Source of the DNA: Tipula vernalis
Lineage: Eukaryota; Arthropoda; Insecta; Diptera; Tipulidae
Reading direction: 5' to 3'
Length of the DNA: 64,000 nt
Assembly (NCBI GenBank): GCA_958295665.1
Contig: OY282558.1
Span: 459,249,995-459,313,994 of the forward strand
The position numbers and the translations under genes were made by a program. Shown here one piece after another: positions 1-9,176 of the stretch; the stretch's first letter is position 1; each line of letters starts with the position of its first letter. The notes under the pieces are model-generated. The model was not told where the DNA came from. It worked only from the letters and a program-made list of their open reading frames with translations, and did not search any database.

Positions 1-3000
1 TTTGTGTTTGGTTTGGCGAAAAACGGTCCGCAAAAATCTATACCAACTACCGAGAATGGTCTTGATTGTGTTACACGATCAACAGGTAAATCGCTCATTA
101 TTTCCTGAGATAATTTTGGTTTATTCCTAAAACAAAGAATACATTGATTTATCACCTGCCTACACAAATTTCGACCTCCGATGATCCAATATTGAGACCT
201 CAAATTGTACAATAATGTTTGAGCACCACAATGTAATAAACGTTTATGTTCTGCTTGAACTAATAATAGTGTGAATTTATGTTTGCTTGGTAATAACATC
301 GGATATTTAGTAGTTGAAGGTAGTGGTGAGTTGCGAAGCCGGCCTCCAACACGAAGAATTCCCATTTCGTCGATAAATGGGGATAACAATTTTAGATTGC
401 TGGAGTTTTGTACCGCTGATTGGTTTTTAATGCTTTGAAGTTCAGTGCTATACTCCAATTGCTGAAGAAGTTTTACAAGCCGCATTATCGACAACTTCAG
501 TTCGTTGGAAGTAAGTTCACCGATAATCTTATCTTGATTCTTTGGTTGAAGATTATTCAGAAAACGAAGTATATAGGCGGTAACTCGAATAAGTTGCGTG
601 AACGATGAGTATCGATCAAATAAATTCGTATCAGAAGCAGAATTACAAATTAAAATCGAAGAAATTTTACGAAGATCTACATTTACCAGCTCTGCACTTA
701 TTTTTAAATTCGGATTTTTAGGCCAGTTTGTCTGATTTTCTTGAAGAAATGACGGACCTGACCACCATAGTTCTTGTTTTAAAAAATCGCTAGGCATTAT
801 GCCCCGCGATACGAAATCAGCAGGATTCTGTGAGGTGGGTACATAGCACCAATTGTTTATTGACGTGAGTTCCTGTATTTGGGTGAGACGATTAGCCACG
901 AACGAAGCATATTTAGACGGTTCAGATTTAATACGTAGGAGAGTTATCTCGGAATCTGACCAAAGATAATTATGACTTACATGCATATTCAGACTTTCAA
1001 TTAATTTGTTGAAAGTGTGTGCCAACAGCAGGGCTGCACAAAGCTCGAGGCGAGGAATGGGCTGTTTTTTAAGGGGAGCCACCCTAGATTTTGAACAAAT
1101 CAGCCTAACGTGGTGTTTATTTTTATTATCCGTGCTTCTCAAATAAATAACACACCCAAAACCTTTCTCGGAAGCATCAGAAAACCCATGGATCTCGATT
1201 AGTTTGTTATGTGGCATTAAAATACAACGAGGAACTGTTATTTGATTTAACCTTATTAATTGTGACTTGAATTCGATCCATTGATCACGAAGTTCTGGTG
1301 TTATGCAATCATCCCAGTCGATATTGTGAAGTGTCCATATTGTCTGCATTATGATTTTAGCGATTAGAATCATCGGGGAACACAGGCCCAAAGGATCAAA
1401 CAATTGGCATATCTCAGATAAAACATTTCTTTTGGTACATGAAGTTTCTAACGAAAACTTGGAAAAATTCATTACAAATGTATCTTGCATTGTGTCCCAA
1501 GAAAGACCAAGCACTAAGGAAATGTTTGACGAAGACTCAGAGTGCGAAGAAATTTCATGGACATTCGAAGAGAACTTTCTTAGCTCAAATTTGCCTTTTT
1601 TTAATAGTTTAATCAAGTCTGTTTTAATTTTTAATGCGCTTTCAATCGTATCAGATCCTGTTAGAACGTCATCGACATAAAAATCTTGCATTAAAATTTG
1701 CGATGCTACAGGAAACGAAATGACTTCGTCCAAAGCTAGTTGTTGTAATGTACGTGTAGCCAAAAACGGAGCACTTTTAGTTCCATAGGTTACTGTACAT
1801 AATTTAAAGCAGTTTACGTTCTCTGACGGATTATCTCTCCACCAGATCCGCTGTAAATCTTGTTGAGATTCATCGATCAAAATTTGCCTATACATTTTGG
1901 CAATATCGGCTGTGAACGCAACGATGTGTTTCCTGAACCTTAAAATTATAGACAACAGATCCTGTTGCACCGTAGGACCATTGAATAGGCAATCATTAAT
2001 TGATAATTTTGACGACGATTTAGCTGACCCGTTAAAAACTACTCTTAGCTGAGTGGTGGTACTAGTATCTTTTCGAACAAAATGATGTGGCAAATAATAA
2101 CATTTATTATCAGACTTCGTGATGATACTTGGGTCTTGAACTAACGTCATATGATTTAAAGACAGATACTCTTTCATGAAGTCTCGGTATAAGTTATAAG
2201 TATCTGGTTGACGTATTAATCTTCTTTCCATAGAATAAAACTGCATAAGGGAAGTGTAATTTGAAAAACCTAACTGATTAATATTGGCATTGACAGGCAG
2301 AGAAACCGAATAACGACCTGAACTGGAACGTTTGTGAGTTTTCAGATAATGCTCTTCACAAAATTTTTCATCTAATGAATAATTTGTTTTAACCGAAATT
2401 GTTTCTATCTCCCAAAATCGTTTTATTTCATTATTTAAAGTTTCAATCGTACATAATGAAATGGGTGTACATTCTTGAACAGTGTAAGATGACAGTACTC
2501 TGCCGCTTACAACATAACCAAAAACACTGTGATAAAACGGTGGCAGATTTTTCAAAACTGATATAGATGCAGTATCGGTGAATAACTGATTATAAATTTC
2601 TGCACCAAGTAAAATATCAATACTATCGGGTATATGGAAATATGGGTCTGCTAATTCAATATCCTTTGGCATTAGATTTATATTTACATTAACTGGACTT
2701 GCTGGTAAGTAATTCGTAATTTTTGGAATTACATAAAATTCCAACGTTGTTAAAAAATTTGATACTCTAGAGGAAATAGTTAAAGACACCATCTTTTTAA
2801 TTGAAGTTTCTTTTCCGCCAATACCAGATATTATTTTATTTGTTGGCTCTTTTCTTAATTTTAATAAATTTACGAACTTTTCTGTTACGAAATTTAAATG
2901 AGAACCACTGTCCAACAACGCTCTACACAAACACTGGTTACCGGATTCAGAAGTGGCATTGACTAAAGCGGTTCCAATTAAAATTTGGTCTATTTCCTTT

Positions 3001-4019
3001 AAACAGGAAGGTTGGCTTTTTTTTATGTGTTTCAACTTGCACGATGACACTCCCGTAGTTTGGACAATATTTGATTCTGACTGATTATTATGAACTGTTG
3101 AATCAATTCTTGGTTTATTTAAAGACTTAGGTGAACTATTCGAATTGTATCTTGAACCTTTGAAGTTTGAACTTGTTTCAAAATGCAGAAGAGTGTTATG
3201 CTTCAGTGAGCATAAACCACAAGGAGGGTTATCACAAATGGAAACGTTGTGCTTGGCAATTAAACAATTGGTACATAACTGATTGCTCCGAATGAACTGG
3301 AAACGCATGTATGGAGTGATTTTGGTGTCACCAAAAGCTGAGCAACTAGGTAATAAATGTGCTCCACCACAATATGTGCATTTAGAGCTATTCGAAACTA
3401 ACGAAGTGGATTTTCCTTTAGAATAATTAAATCTTTTGGTATCAGATGATGATTTTGACGATGTAGCTGTACCTTTAATAGCTTCCAAAATTCGAACACG
3501 ATTTCTGAGAAGAATGATAAATTTGTCGAAGTTTAGTAACTTGTTCCCTTCTGAATTTTTAATAATATGTATTTTTGAAGAACTGTCAAGTTTTTCGGTC
3601 AAATGGTGAACTAAAATCAAATCCCAAGTTTCGACTGGAATATGTAATGACTTCAGAACATTATAATTTTTAACCGTTTGGTCAATGAAATCTTGAAGTG
3701 AATTTGAAGAATTTTCAACTGGCGATTTTAAATTATAAATTTCTTTCATATGAGCCTTTTGGATAAGAACCGCGTTGTCATAGCGATCGCATAAAGTTTT
3801 CCAGGCTGTCTCATAATTAGCCGAAGTTACGGGAAGATGTTCAATTAGGCCAAAGGCTTTCCCAGAACGAATGTGGGTTCTCAAATAAACAAATTTAACA
3901 GTCGCGTCTATGTTATTTTTCCTATGAATAAGGTCTAAAAAGACATCCCTAAACGCTAACCATTCATTTTCAGCCCCACTGAAGGTAGGTAATCTAAGCT
4001 CTGGAAGCTTTATACACAT
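1..4019 (-). CDS. BEL/Pao retrotransposon gag-pol polyprotein, partial (runs off left edge)
   Basis: I followed this minus-strand frame codon by codon and found no stop from 4019 to base 1, about 1339 codons. In order it shows gag sequence with KLPELRLPTFSG just after the first Met; cysteine-histidine knuckles near 3190-3380 (CTYCGGAH, then further Cys/His pairs); a retropepsin site ALLDSGSH with DSGS at 2901-2912; and a Pao-type reverse transcriptase with YVDD at 1668-1679. RNase H follows (HGFSDASEKGFG near 1150-1200), then NPADFVSRG near 800, an integrase zinc-binding region (HKRLLHCG and CILC, about 100-270) and the first integrase aspartate in VVGIDFCGPFF near the edge. The rest of integrase lies outside the window. 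The protein would copy and integrate the element. The true start is probably upstream, in the frame at 4010-4441, so 4019 is only the first in-frame Met after the break. Such a long open frame suggests a fairly young insertion. Confidence 0.93.
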   Translation of the reverse strand, partial: MCIKLPELRLPTFSGAENEWLAFRDVFLDLIHRKNNIDATVKFVYLRTHIRSGKAFGLIEHLPVTSANYETAWKTLCDRYDNAVLIQKAHMKEIYNLKSPVENSSNSLQDFIDQTVKNYNVLKSLHIPVETWDLILVHHLTEKLDSSSKIHIIKNSEGNKLLNFDKFIILLRNRVRILEAIKGTATSSKSSSDTKRFNYSKGKSTSLVSNSSKCTYCGGAHLLPSCSAFGDTKITPYMRFQFIRSNQLCTNCLIAKHNVSICDNPPCGLCSLKHNTLLHFETSSNFKGSRYNSNSSPKSLNKPRIDSTVHNNQSESNIVQTTGVSSCKLKHIKKSQPSCLKEIDQILIGTALVNATSESGNQCLCRALLDSGSHLNFVTEKFVNLLKLRKEPTNKIISGIGGKETSIKKMVSLTISSRVSNFLTTLEFYVIPKITNYLPASPVNVNINLMPKDIELADPYFHIPDSIDILLGAEIYNQLFTDTASISVLKNLPPFYHSVFGYVVSGRVLSSYTVQECTPISLCTIETLNNEIKRFWEIETISVKTNYSLDEKFCEEHYLKTHKRSSSGRYSVSLPVNANINQLGFSNYTSLMQFYSMERRLIRQPDTYNLYRDFMKEYLSLNHMTLVQDPSIITKSDNKCYYLPHHFVRKDTSTTTQLRVVFNGSAKSSSKLSINDCLFNGPTVQQDLLSIILRFRKHIVAFTADIAKMYRQILIDESQQDLQRIWWRDNPSENVNCFKLCTVTYGTKSAPFLATRTLQQLALDEVISFPVASQILMQDFYVDDVLTGSDTIESALKIKTDLIKLLKKGKFELRKFSSNVHEISSHSESSSNISLVLGLSWDTMQDTFVMNFSKFSLETSCTKRNVLSEICQLFDPLGLCSPMILIAKIIMQTIWTLHNIDWDDCITPELRDQWIEFKSQLIRLNQITVPRCILMPHNKLIEIHGFSDASEKGFGCVIYLRSTDNKNKHHVRLICSKSRVAPLKKQPIPRLELCAALLLAHTFNKLIESLNMHVSHNYLWSDSEITLLRIKSEPSKYASFVANRLTQIQELTSINNWCYVPTSQNPADFVSRGIMPSDFLKQELWWSGPSFLQENQTNWPKNPNLKISAELVNVDLRKISSILICNSASDTNLFDRYSSFTQLIRVTAYILRFLNNLQPKNQDKIIGELTSNELKLSIMRLVKLLQQLEYSTELQSIKNQSAVQNSSNLKLLSPFIDEMGILRVGGRLRNSPLPSTTKYPMLLPSKHKFTLLLVQAEHKRLLHCGAQTLLYNLRSQYWIIGGRNLCRQVINQCILCFRNKPKLSQEIMSDLPVDRVTQSRPFSVVGIDFCGPFFAKPNT

Positions 4020-4441
4020 GGAAGGAATGCTTGTTCTATCTGTGTGCTGTTAGCTGATGATTCAAAATTAATGGGTTCGTTAGGTACATTTTCGAGCTTC
4101 TTTATTTCATGAAGCTTCTCCAATAATGTGGTTTCTATATACTCATAATCTTCTTCGAATAAAATGCGATCGGCTGATGCAGCTTCATCTTGTAGTTCAA
4201 TTTTCAATTGCACTTGATGATACCAATCGTACAATAATTGTAATCTACGAATGTTAGATTCAATAGCCCCAACAGTTGACAAAGACAACAGTTTGTTTTT
4301 AAATTGGGTTAGTTGACCTTTAAACGCACTTCGTTGTCTTTTTAAAATCTCTTTGGGTTTAGAAGACAGCTCACCCGCATTTGGGGTTTCAGAATCTGAC
4401 ATTGTGTTTAACTTAAATTTATTGAACACCCGACTATTCAA
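4010..4441 (-). pseudogene. BEL/Pao gag N-terminus, separated from gag-pol by a frame change
   Basis: This is a 143-codon minus-strand frame starting with Met at 4441. It is lysine- and glutamate-rich with a helical region (KPKEILKRQRSAFKGQLTQF), as is usual for the gag N-terminus of BEL/Pao elements. It reaches a stop at 4010-4012, while the KLPELRLPTFSG gag motif continues in another frame from 4019. The two frames overlap between about 4010 and 4050, so a single small indel there would explain the split. I saw no clear slippery heptamer, so a copy-specific mutation is more likely than programmed frameshifting, but this is not proven. Confidence 0.75.
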
Positions 4442-5490
4442 TGAAATATACGCGCACGATTAATAACTGAATCACAACAATCACTGTACTAGCAACACAA
4501 CACAACGTTGTACGAATACAAGAACCACTTTGAAAATTCAATTTGATAAATTAAATTTAAAGTAATGTAACCCTGACTGACGAAGTTCGAAAGCGTTATC
4601 AAAAATAAAGTAAAAAATTAAAATGATATTTACTAACTTACAATTATTGATCTAATCTGATTAATTAGATTTGAAGATGATGGTTGTGATGACGCAACAA
4701 TATCCAATGTCATCGATGATTTGAAATAATAGCTTGATGATATTGTATTCAGCGAACTTATCTTGATGACGTCATTGATGAATGTAATGTATGGCCAACG
4801 TAACCAAATGGTGATGAGTTTGCTGTATGGCCAAATAATCCAAATGCGAAGTGATGAATCACCAAATATAAGTTGACGTACAGTTGATGGTAATATTTGG
4901 ATGTGCCGTTGAAGGTTAACTGATTTCTATAAACCTCGTGATTATTGACCTTGATGTACCACGAAATCAGGCGATAAACACGTTTTAGGAAAATACTGAA
5001 GCAACACCTTGTTCCGAAGAATAAATTACGGCTGGATCTCTCGTCTGCGTTTAATTGCTCTTAAACTATTTATTTTGTACCCAAATAAGACTTGTAATTT
5101 GTACAATATCGATTCGTTGGTTAAGAGAATGATGTAGCGTAATAATACAATTCACTTAAAATCTGCTGCAGCACACCACACAATGTAACAATATTAAACG
5201 TTTTTAATACAATTTCTCGCACTGCAGTTTAGTACACTATTCGTGAAACTATAGGCACTTTCAAGCAAAGCAGTTTTCACTTTATGAGTAATTAGTTTAA
5301 CTAAATTAGATAAACTGCTTATTGTACATACTGTAACGTAATTATATGTTGCACTAACTTTGCACGGTTAAATTTGACCGTTTTACTTGGCAAATTTTAT
5401 TGTTCACTTGTATTTAATTTCACAGGTTTATTATTTGCACTTAATTATTATAACTGAATGCACACTATTAATGTCGATGAATTAGTAGCC
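4442..5490 (-). other. Untranslated leader of the BEL/Pao element
   Basis: About 1 kb lies between the primer-binding site and the gag start. I see no coding frame in it. The part at about 4660-4960 is rich in GATGA-like words and contains two similar stretches around TATGGCCAA (near 4790 and 4827). It probably holds the packaging leader, but no specific signal can be named. Confidence 0.45.
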
Positions 5491-5508
5491 ATCCGGCTCG
5501 AAGGACCA
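5491..5508 (-). promoter_or_regulatory. Primer-binding site matching tRNA-Tyr 3' end
   Basis: The plus strand reads ATCCGGCTCGAAGGACCA, which is the 3' end (T-stem, acceptor stem and CCA) of an insect tRNA-Tyr as I recall it. On the element's own minus strand this becomes TGGTCCTTCG..., the usual TGG start of a primer-binding site. It lies between the gag leader and sequence with an LTR-like ...TTCA end (about 5512). It fixes the element's orientation and the inner end of its 5' LTR. It is not a tRNA gene, because only 18 nt of the tRNA are present. Confidence 0.75.
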
Positions 5509-5511
5509 AAA

Positions 5512-6000
5512 TGAAGGATAGTTCTGCTAATAAACTCAATAGAACTATCTCATTTAAATAATAAAAAAAGATGTTTAATAAAACTACGTCGAAGATTTAT
5601 ATTTATTAATTGTAGTTTATTAGTTTTTCATTTATTTATTAATATTCGAAGACTTTATAATTTTTATTTTGTTACTAACTGTTGTTAATCACATGAACAA
5701 ATATATTGAAGAGACCAAATCGATCTTAATTTCTTAAAACTCAAATATTTATATAAAGCAAAATATAATTCCGTATTTACAAAAAATGTGTATATAAAAC
5801 AATATAATTCCGTTTGGATTTTTATAGATCTTTAAAATATGTACTTAACAATGTTGTACAAAGTATATAACAATAAATACATGTATATAAAATATTAATA
5901 AACATATAATGGGATACGCACAGGAATTAAATTCATAATTAACACAGTGCGTGAACACTAGGCCTGTTTACAATGTTATCCGTTGTATCGGATTTATGTA
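5512..6000 (-). repeat. Probable 5' LTR of the BEL/Pao element (right boundary unresolved)
   Basis: Next to the primer-binding site the plus strand begins TGAAGGATAG, so the element strand ends ...TATCCTTCA, a conventional LTR terminus three bases from the primer site. The stretch is AT-rich and non-coding. The partner LTR would lie left of the window, so the outer end cannot be set by comparison. I place it somewhere between about 5900 and 6330. Confidence 0.4.
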
Positions 6001-6006
6001 AATTTA

Positions 6007-6047
6007 ATTAATTAAAAGGTTACCGCTGGTGGGGTCTTTTAATTAAT
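6007..6047. repeat. Hairpin (12-bp inverted repeat)
   Basis: Arms at 6007-6018 and 6036-6047 (ATTAATTAAAAG and its complement) flank a 17-base loop. The hairpin lies in or just outside the LTR and may be part of its RNA structure. It could also arise by chance in such AT-rich sequence. Confidence 0.45.
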
Positions 6048-6336
6048 GAGAACAAAATCAGTTAGTGTCAATTTAAAATTTGCCATATTTTATTCAATGC
6101 TACGCTTTATATATAATTTTAAATTTTCAATGTCAGCACAAAAATATAAAGTATAAATCAAAAACATTTATAGTATGCATATTATTACAAATTATGTTAA
6201 GTGTCAGCACAATAGATACAAAAAACAACAAACACCAAGACTTTATACTTTGGTGGAAATTAAACGTTGTAACGTTGATGAGTTAAAATGATGAATCAAT
6301 ATATTCCAGGCTGTATAGTTTTGAGTAGCCTGCTGT

Positions 6337-7176
6337 TTACACTCCACTATTTTCATCCGGTCGAGGAAGAGCTGCCGGTATTAGAACCTGACCCTTTGCT
6401 TTGGTTTTAAAATAATAAATGACGAAAAGTACTATTAAGATTACTATAGTTAAGTAGGATATAATTTGTGTTGGTAGTTGTTCCCTTTCCTTTATCACTT
6501 CTAGCTCCCTTTCCAAACCGGTAGTCTCAATTGCTGGGATCAGGTTGAGATTATCGGGTTTTGTTGTTTAGGGTTTTATTTGCAAACTGAATTCCTTTTG
6601 ATTTATCGCTCCGCTTAATACATTAGATGATTTTTCAAATGTCTTGCTAATATTATTATGTGCTGTGCCGATATCGATGATGACGAGATTGTCGTCCCTT
6701 AGCATACAACCAGCATCTATCGTCACTAATCCGAACCCCTGAAGTCTATACGAATCGATGTTGGGTCCGCATATGATATCAACTGTCGTTTTATTTGTAA
6801 TTACGTATATCCATTGATTTGGAGCATGCAGTTTTATCCAATGGTTGGTTGAATTTATTTCTTTAACATTGCATAATGTGTCAAACGTTGGTTTTCGCTG
6901 TAAGATTGCTACTTCACACTGGGTTTTGTTAGTCAATGCACTGAAAATCGGTGATATTTCGCATAGAAATTGCGTAGGTTGGAATATTTGATAACGTTTC
7001 ACTTCTTCTGTTGTTAGAGTGGCAAAATGTTCTCGATGATTGTCCATTGCTATATATTTTGTAGATGTAACGATGTGTGATTGAATGCCGTTATGATTAA
7101 TATCCGGAACTGGGAAGACAGCTAACAAGTTATAATCCGTTGCAAAGGATAACGGTATGATAATCTCAATTATGTA
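6337..7176 (-). pseudogene. Retroelement envelope-like (F-type fusion protein-like) gene, broken
   Basis: A minus-strand frame is open from 7176 to 6571, interrupted by one TAA at 6568-6570, and continues in the same frame to a stop at 6337-6339. The upper part has features of the errantivirus/baculovirus F-like envelope ectodomain: paired cysteines (FLCEISPIF, TQCEVAILQ, IICGPN) and YRLQGFGLVTIDAGCMLRDD. The lower part carries a charged helix (LERELEVIKERE) followed by a transmembrane segment, IISYLTIVILIVLFVIYYF, near 6410-6470, and a short tail. It follows the integrase end of the same element, the usual place for env in env-bearing BEL/Pao elements. The in-frame stop would remove the membrane anchor. 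No N-terminal signal peptide was identified. Confidence 0.65.
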
Positions 7177-7244
7177 TCACATTTCGTTGTGTTACCCTAC
7201 TAAGTACATCCATGCTTTGATATATGTGCATGAGGTCATGAATC

Positions 7245-8084
7245 TTATGGCCAGGAATGTATAGACTGCGGACTGTTCTTCTGCGTGGTTGTTCTTCCTG
7301 AATCTGATTCGTCTAGGCTTTGTGGGGTTGGTAGTTGTTGAGTTGTGCTTGTATCTTTAATTACTACCGCATGAACTGGATCATTCCTCTTGTTTTGCAT
7401 GTTAATGTAGTCCTTTGGCTCGTTAGATATCGGTAGGCGGCATGTTTTAGTAATATTCCTTTTAAACGTATTGTTCCCGTATTTGAGTGTGACTACTCTA
7501 ACAAGCCCATCTTGTCCTGGATGAAGTTCAACGACTCTTGCTAGTGGCCAGTGCGTAGGAGGTAGTTGTTCGTCTTTGAGGACTACTAGTGCTCCCAATT
7601 GAATGTTAGGTTGTTTTTGCAACCATTTTGGCCTTCGTTGTAGTCGTGAGAGATATTCCATACGCCATTTTTTCCAAAATCCTTGACTGAGCTTGGTGAG
7701 CAAATTCCATCTTGTAACGGTTTGGATACCCTCCATATCAGGTTGTGGTAATGATATGATGGCCCTGCCTATCAGGAAATGTGCCGGACTTAAAAACCCG
7801 TCATCATCTGAGTCGTTTGAGAGTGGAGCTAGTGGCCTAGAGTTCAAGCATGCCTCTATTTGAGATAGAAGTGTTGAGAGCTCCTCAAAAGTTAAAGTAT
7901 GGGTTCCAATTACTTTGCGTAGGTGTTGTTTCGTTGACTTGACTCCGGCTTCCCATATTCCTCCAAAGTGAGAACTTCCCGGGGGTATAATTGTTTTTAT
8001 ATGAGCTTCTTTGATAAGTAAACTTGACAATTTGTGACCTCTGGGCATTATTATCGGATATTTTTCTTCAAATGGGAGACTAAT
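7245..8084 (-). pseudogene. BEL/Pao integrase, catalytic core deleted
   Basis: The frame contains the start of a Pao integrase zinc-binding region (KYPIIMPRGHKL...KEAH), then jumps straight to the end of the core (IIPPGSSHFGGIWEAGVK, with the likely catalytic glutamate). After that comes the C-terminal domain with the family signatures FLIGR, KWRMEYLSRLQRR and ARVVELHPGQDGLVRVVTLK. Compared with family members, the CxxC half of the zinc site and both catalytic aspartates are missing, so an internal deletion of well over 100 codons joins near 7995-8000. The frame opens at 8084 after a stop, where a plus-strand fragment abuts. Its N-terminal sequence differs clearly from the equivalent part of the element at 1-4441, so this is a second BEL/Pao family. 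Confidence 0.8.
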
Positions 8085-8330
8085 TTAACAAATAGTTCAA
8101 CTTCAGCCAAACCAGAACAGAATGATTCAATTGTTAACGGTCTCGTGAATTGGATGCCAAACGTTCACACATCATATCATTCATCGTACAATCAAATTAA
8201 CCAGCAGCAGGGTGACGCAAATGGGCCCTTCGATCACGAAATTAAAAAGACGGTAGTAATAATTGGTACAGCTCTTGTAAATGTCAGAACCATAAACGGT
8301 AATCAAATACTGTCAAGCAAATACTTTCCA
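8085..8330 (+). pseudogene. BEL/Pao gag-protease linker fragment
   Basis: A plus-strand frame encodes NVHTSYHSSYNQINQQQGD followed by VVIIGTALVNVRTINGNQI. This resembles the stretch just before the retropepsin active site in BEL/Pao polyproteins (a '..TALV.V...NG..' pattern followed by LLDSGS). The active site itself is not present, because the sequence becomes unrecognisable after about 8310. The fragment is opposite in strand to its neighbours and abuts the deleted integrase at about 8085. Motif similarity is short, so the call is tentative. Confidence 0.5.
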
Positions 8331-8357
8331 GGCTTCTTAAAAATCCAGTTTGTATAG

Positions 8358-8948
8358 GCTTTCGTTAAAGATGAAAGCTAGAGAAGCACCTAAGCTTACC
8401 GCACAATTTTTTAGAAGGCTGTCTTTTGTAAAATTAATCTGATTAAATTCCATTTTATTTTGACAGTTGCGGAACCTAGCACGATTTGACTGAAATTGCA
8501 AATATCCGATGAATGACTGAACAAACAACTCTGACAAATCATTCATGAAATTCTTTACCGTTCATAGTACAAGTTAAAATCTGCATAAGATTTCATGCCG
8601 TGCATCCTGAACGTTGTTTATTACCATTCACGAAATTGTACCTTGGCTCACGAAAATATTGAATTGTTTTTTATTAATGGGACGAACTTTTCTAGGCCCG
8701 TGACTAAATTCATTTAGCACAATTGACTTCATTGCATGCCTGAAATCAAAATTAAAATTATTCTTGGTGACAAAAGTGGTTTTGCCTTTTTGGTGCTACT
8801 TCAAAAATTAACTCACTAAAAAAGAATAACAAATGTTTTATTCTTCTTATTTATAGGCTCTTTCAACTTGAAACATTAGTGATATATAGGCTTAGGATTT
8901 TTAGGTTCTAAAAAATCAAAAATATGTTCCTCAAGTATGTAACGAAAA
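8358..8948. other. Unassigned stretch
   Basis: No coding frame, RNA gene or repeat that I recognise. It ends at the poly(T) that marks the 3' end of the neighbouring non-LTR element. Confidence 0.4.
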
Positions 8949-9176
8949 TTTTTTTTTTTTTAACTTTTTATTTATTTGGCATAATTTAATACAAAGGGTA
9001 ATTTTACACTTAATTAGTAACTAAAATTTTGAGCTTAACCTCCTTGGCTTTACTTCAAATAGGATTTTGTTTTTCTTTAAGCTATAAAATATGTGGGGGA
9101 CATCGTAATACAATTTAAATAGAATACTTATTCTAGTGGTTTGCCATCTTATTCTACCTTAACCTAAATACTTAAA

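Noticed and set aside
420..1680. Plus-strand open frames at 420-608 and 1351-1680
   Set aside because: They are antisense to the continuous BEL/Pao pol frame and show no family features.
4010..4050. Programmed ribosomal frameshift between gag N-terminus and gag-pol
   Set aside because: No slippery heptamer is visible, and the break falls inside gag rather than between gag and pol, so a mutation is the simpler explanation.
5491..5508. tRNA-Tyr gene
   Set aside because: Only the last 18 nt of the tRNA are present, at the expected primer-binding position of a retrotransposon.
5512..8084. Tandem copies of one BEL/Pao element sharing an LTR
   Set aside because: The integrase zinc-region sequences of the left and right elements differ clearly, so they are different families lying side by side.
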